Source: UBA4363 sp002393965 (GTDB taxonomy: Bacteria > Bacteroidota > Bacteroidia > Bacteroidales > Paludibacteraceae). From it: a stretch of 5,962 nucleotides of DNA. Location of the stretch: contig CAMNLA010000010.1 of NCBI GenBank assembly GCA_946542925.1, positions 1 to 5,962 of the forward strand. Reading direction: 5' to 3'. Every line of letters begins with the position of its first letter. Position 1 is the stretch's first letter. The position numbers were made by a program, and so were the translations under genes. Below, piece by piece: positions 5,743-5,962 of this stretch. Under the pieces are notes generated by a model. That model had not been told where the DNA came from, searched no databases, and was given only the letters and a program-made list of their open reading frames with translations.

Positions 5743-5745
5743 ACC

Positions 5746-5962
5746 TCAATCGTCACTATCCAGATTGGACGGGAACAGTTCGTTCTCCACCACCTGTTCG
5801 CGTGGTTTGCAGAAGAGGAGAGCCACGGCAGCTATGGCAGCGGCGAAGAGGAAGTCATAGACACGGGGTTCTGTCTGACACAGATAAAAGAGCAGAATAT
5901 TGCCCAAGAATCCGACTGCGATGAGTAATATCCGCAGGAGGACAAGACGTTGATAGTGGCGG
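5746..5962 (-). CDS. Small two-helix membrane protein, C-terminal part (unknown function)
   Basis: The frame is open from the right edge to TGA 5748-5746 and encodes 71 residues beginning with RHYQRLVLLR; the start lies beyond the window. Two hydrophobic segments, about residues 7-28 (containing LLIAVGFLGNILLFYL) and about 35-51 (FLFAAAIAAVALLFC), should form a transmembrane hairpin. They are followed by a soluble acidic tail of about 20 residues, ending NLDSDD. The base following the stop leads into a TATTTTTG promoter box, with the HAD-like gene starting 33 bases after the stop. Codon use and base composition match the neighbouring minus-strand genes, which supports it as real coding sequence. 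I do not recognise the family and assign no function. An inner-membrane accessory protein is the most that can be said. Confidence 0.7.
   Translation of the reverse strand, partial: RHYQRLVLLRILLIAVGFLGNILLFYLCQTEPRVYDFLFAAAIAAVALLFCKPREQVVENELFPSNLDSDD

Overview
The window looks like a chromosomal segment from a member of the Bacteroidota, most likely order Bacteroidales (Porphyromonas/Tannerella/Prevotella-like). The best evidence is a complete tmRNA gene on the minus strand whose reading frame gives the tag GENNYALAA, a tag type I associate with Porphyromonas gingivalis and relatives. Two perfect matches to the Bacteroidota -7 promoter box TAnnTTTG (both TATTTTTG) and the lack of clear Shine-Dalgarno sequences agree with this. 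Genus is not decided by the sequence.

Layout, left to right. Positions 1-1636 (+ strand) hold the end of an operon for acylating a surface glycan: the C-terminal part of an MBOAT-family O-acyltransferase (cut by the left edge), then, 4 bases later, a membrane-anchored SGNH-hydrolase-like protein. A roughly 200-base convergent gap follows (1637-1837). All remaining genes are on the minus strand. In transcription order from the right edge they are: the end of a small two-helix membrane protein (5962-5746), a small HAD-like phosphatase (5712-5284), a family 2 glycosyltransferase (5246-4215), tmRNA (4132-3741), a Y-family translesion DNA polymerase (start near 3552, stop at 2059), and a 74-residue YolD-like protein (2062-1838) whose start codon overlaps the polymerase stop as ATGA.

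How they fit together. The MBOAT and SGNH-like proteins probably move an acyl group across the inner membrane and onto an envelope polysaccharide. The polymerase and its YolD-like partner form a tight two-gene unit for damage tolerance, with a clamp-binding motif QLDLF in the polymerase tail and a 7-7-7 inverted repeat upstream of its likely start. tmRNA, with its own promoter, rescues stalled ribosomes. The glycosyltransferase and HAD protein look like ordinary chromosomal genes.

Base composition changes across the window: hand counts of 60-base samples give about 30-32% G+C in the SGNH-like gene and about 48-55% in the minus-strand genes, so the acylation operon may have been acquired separately. 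I saw no insertion sequence, integrase, CRISPR array, tRNA or rRNA. The least-described material is the polymerase/YolD-like pair with its candidate operator, and the SGNH-like partner of the MBOAT protein.
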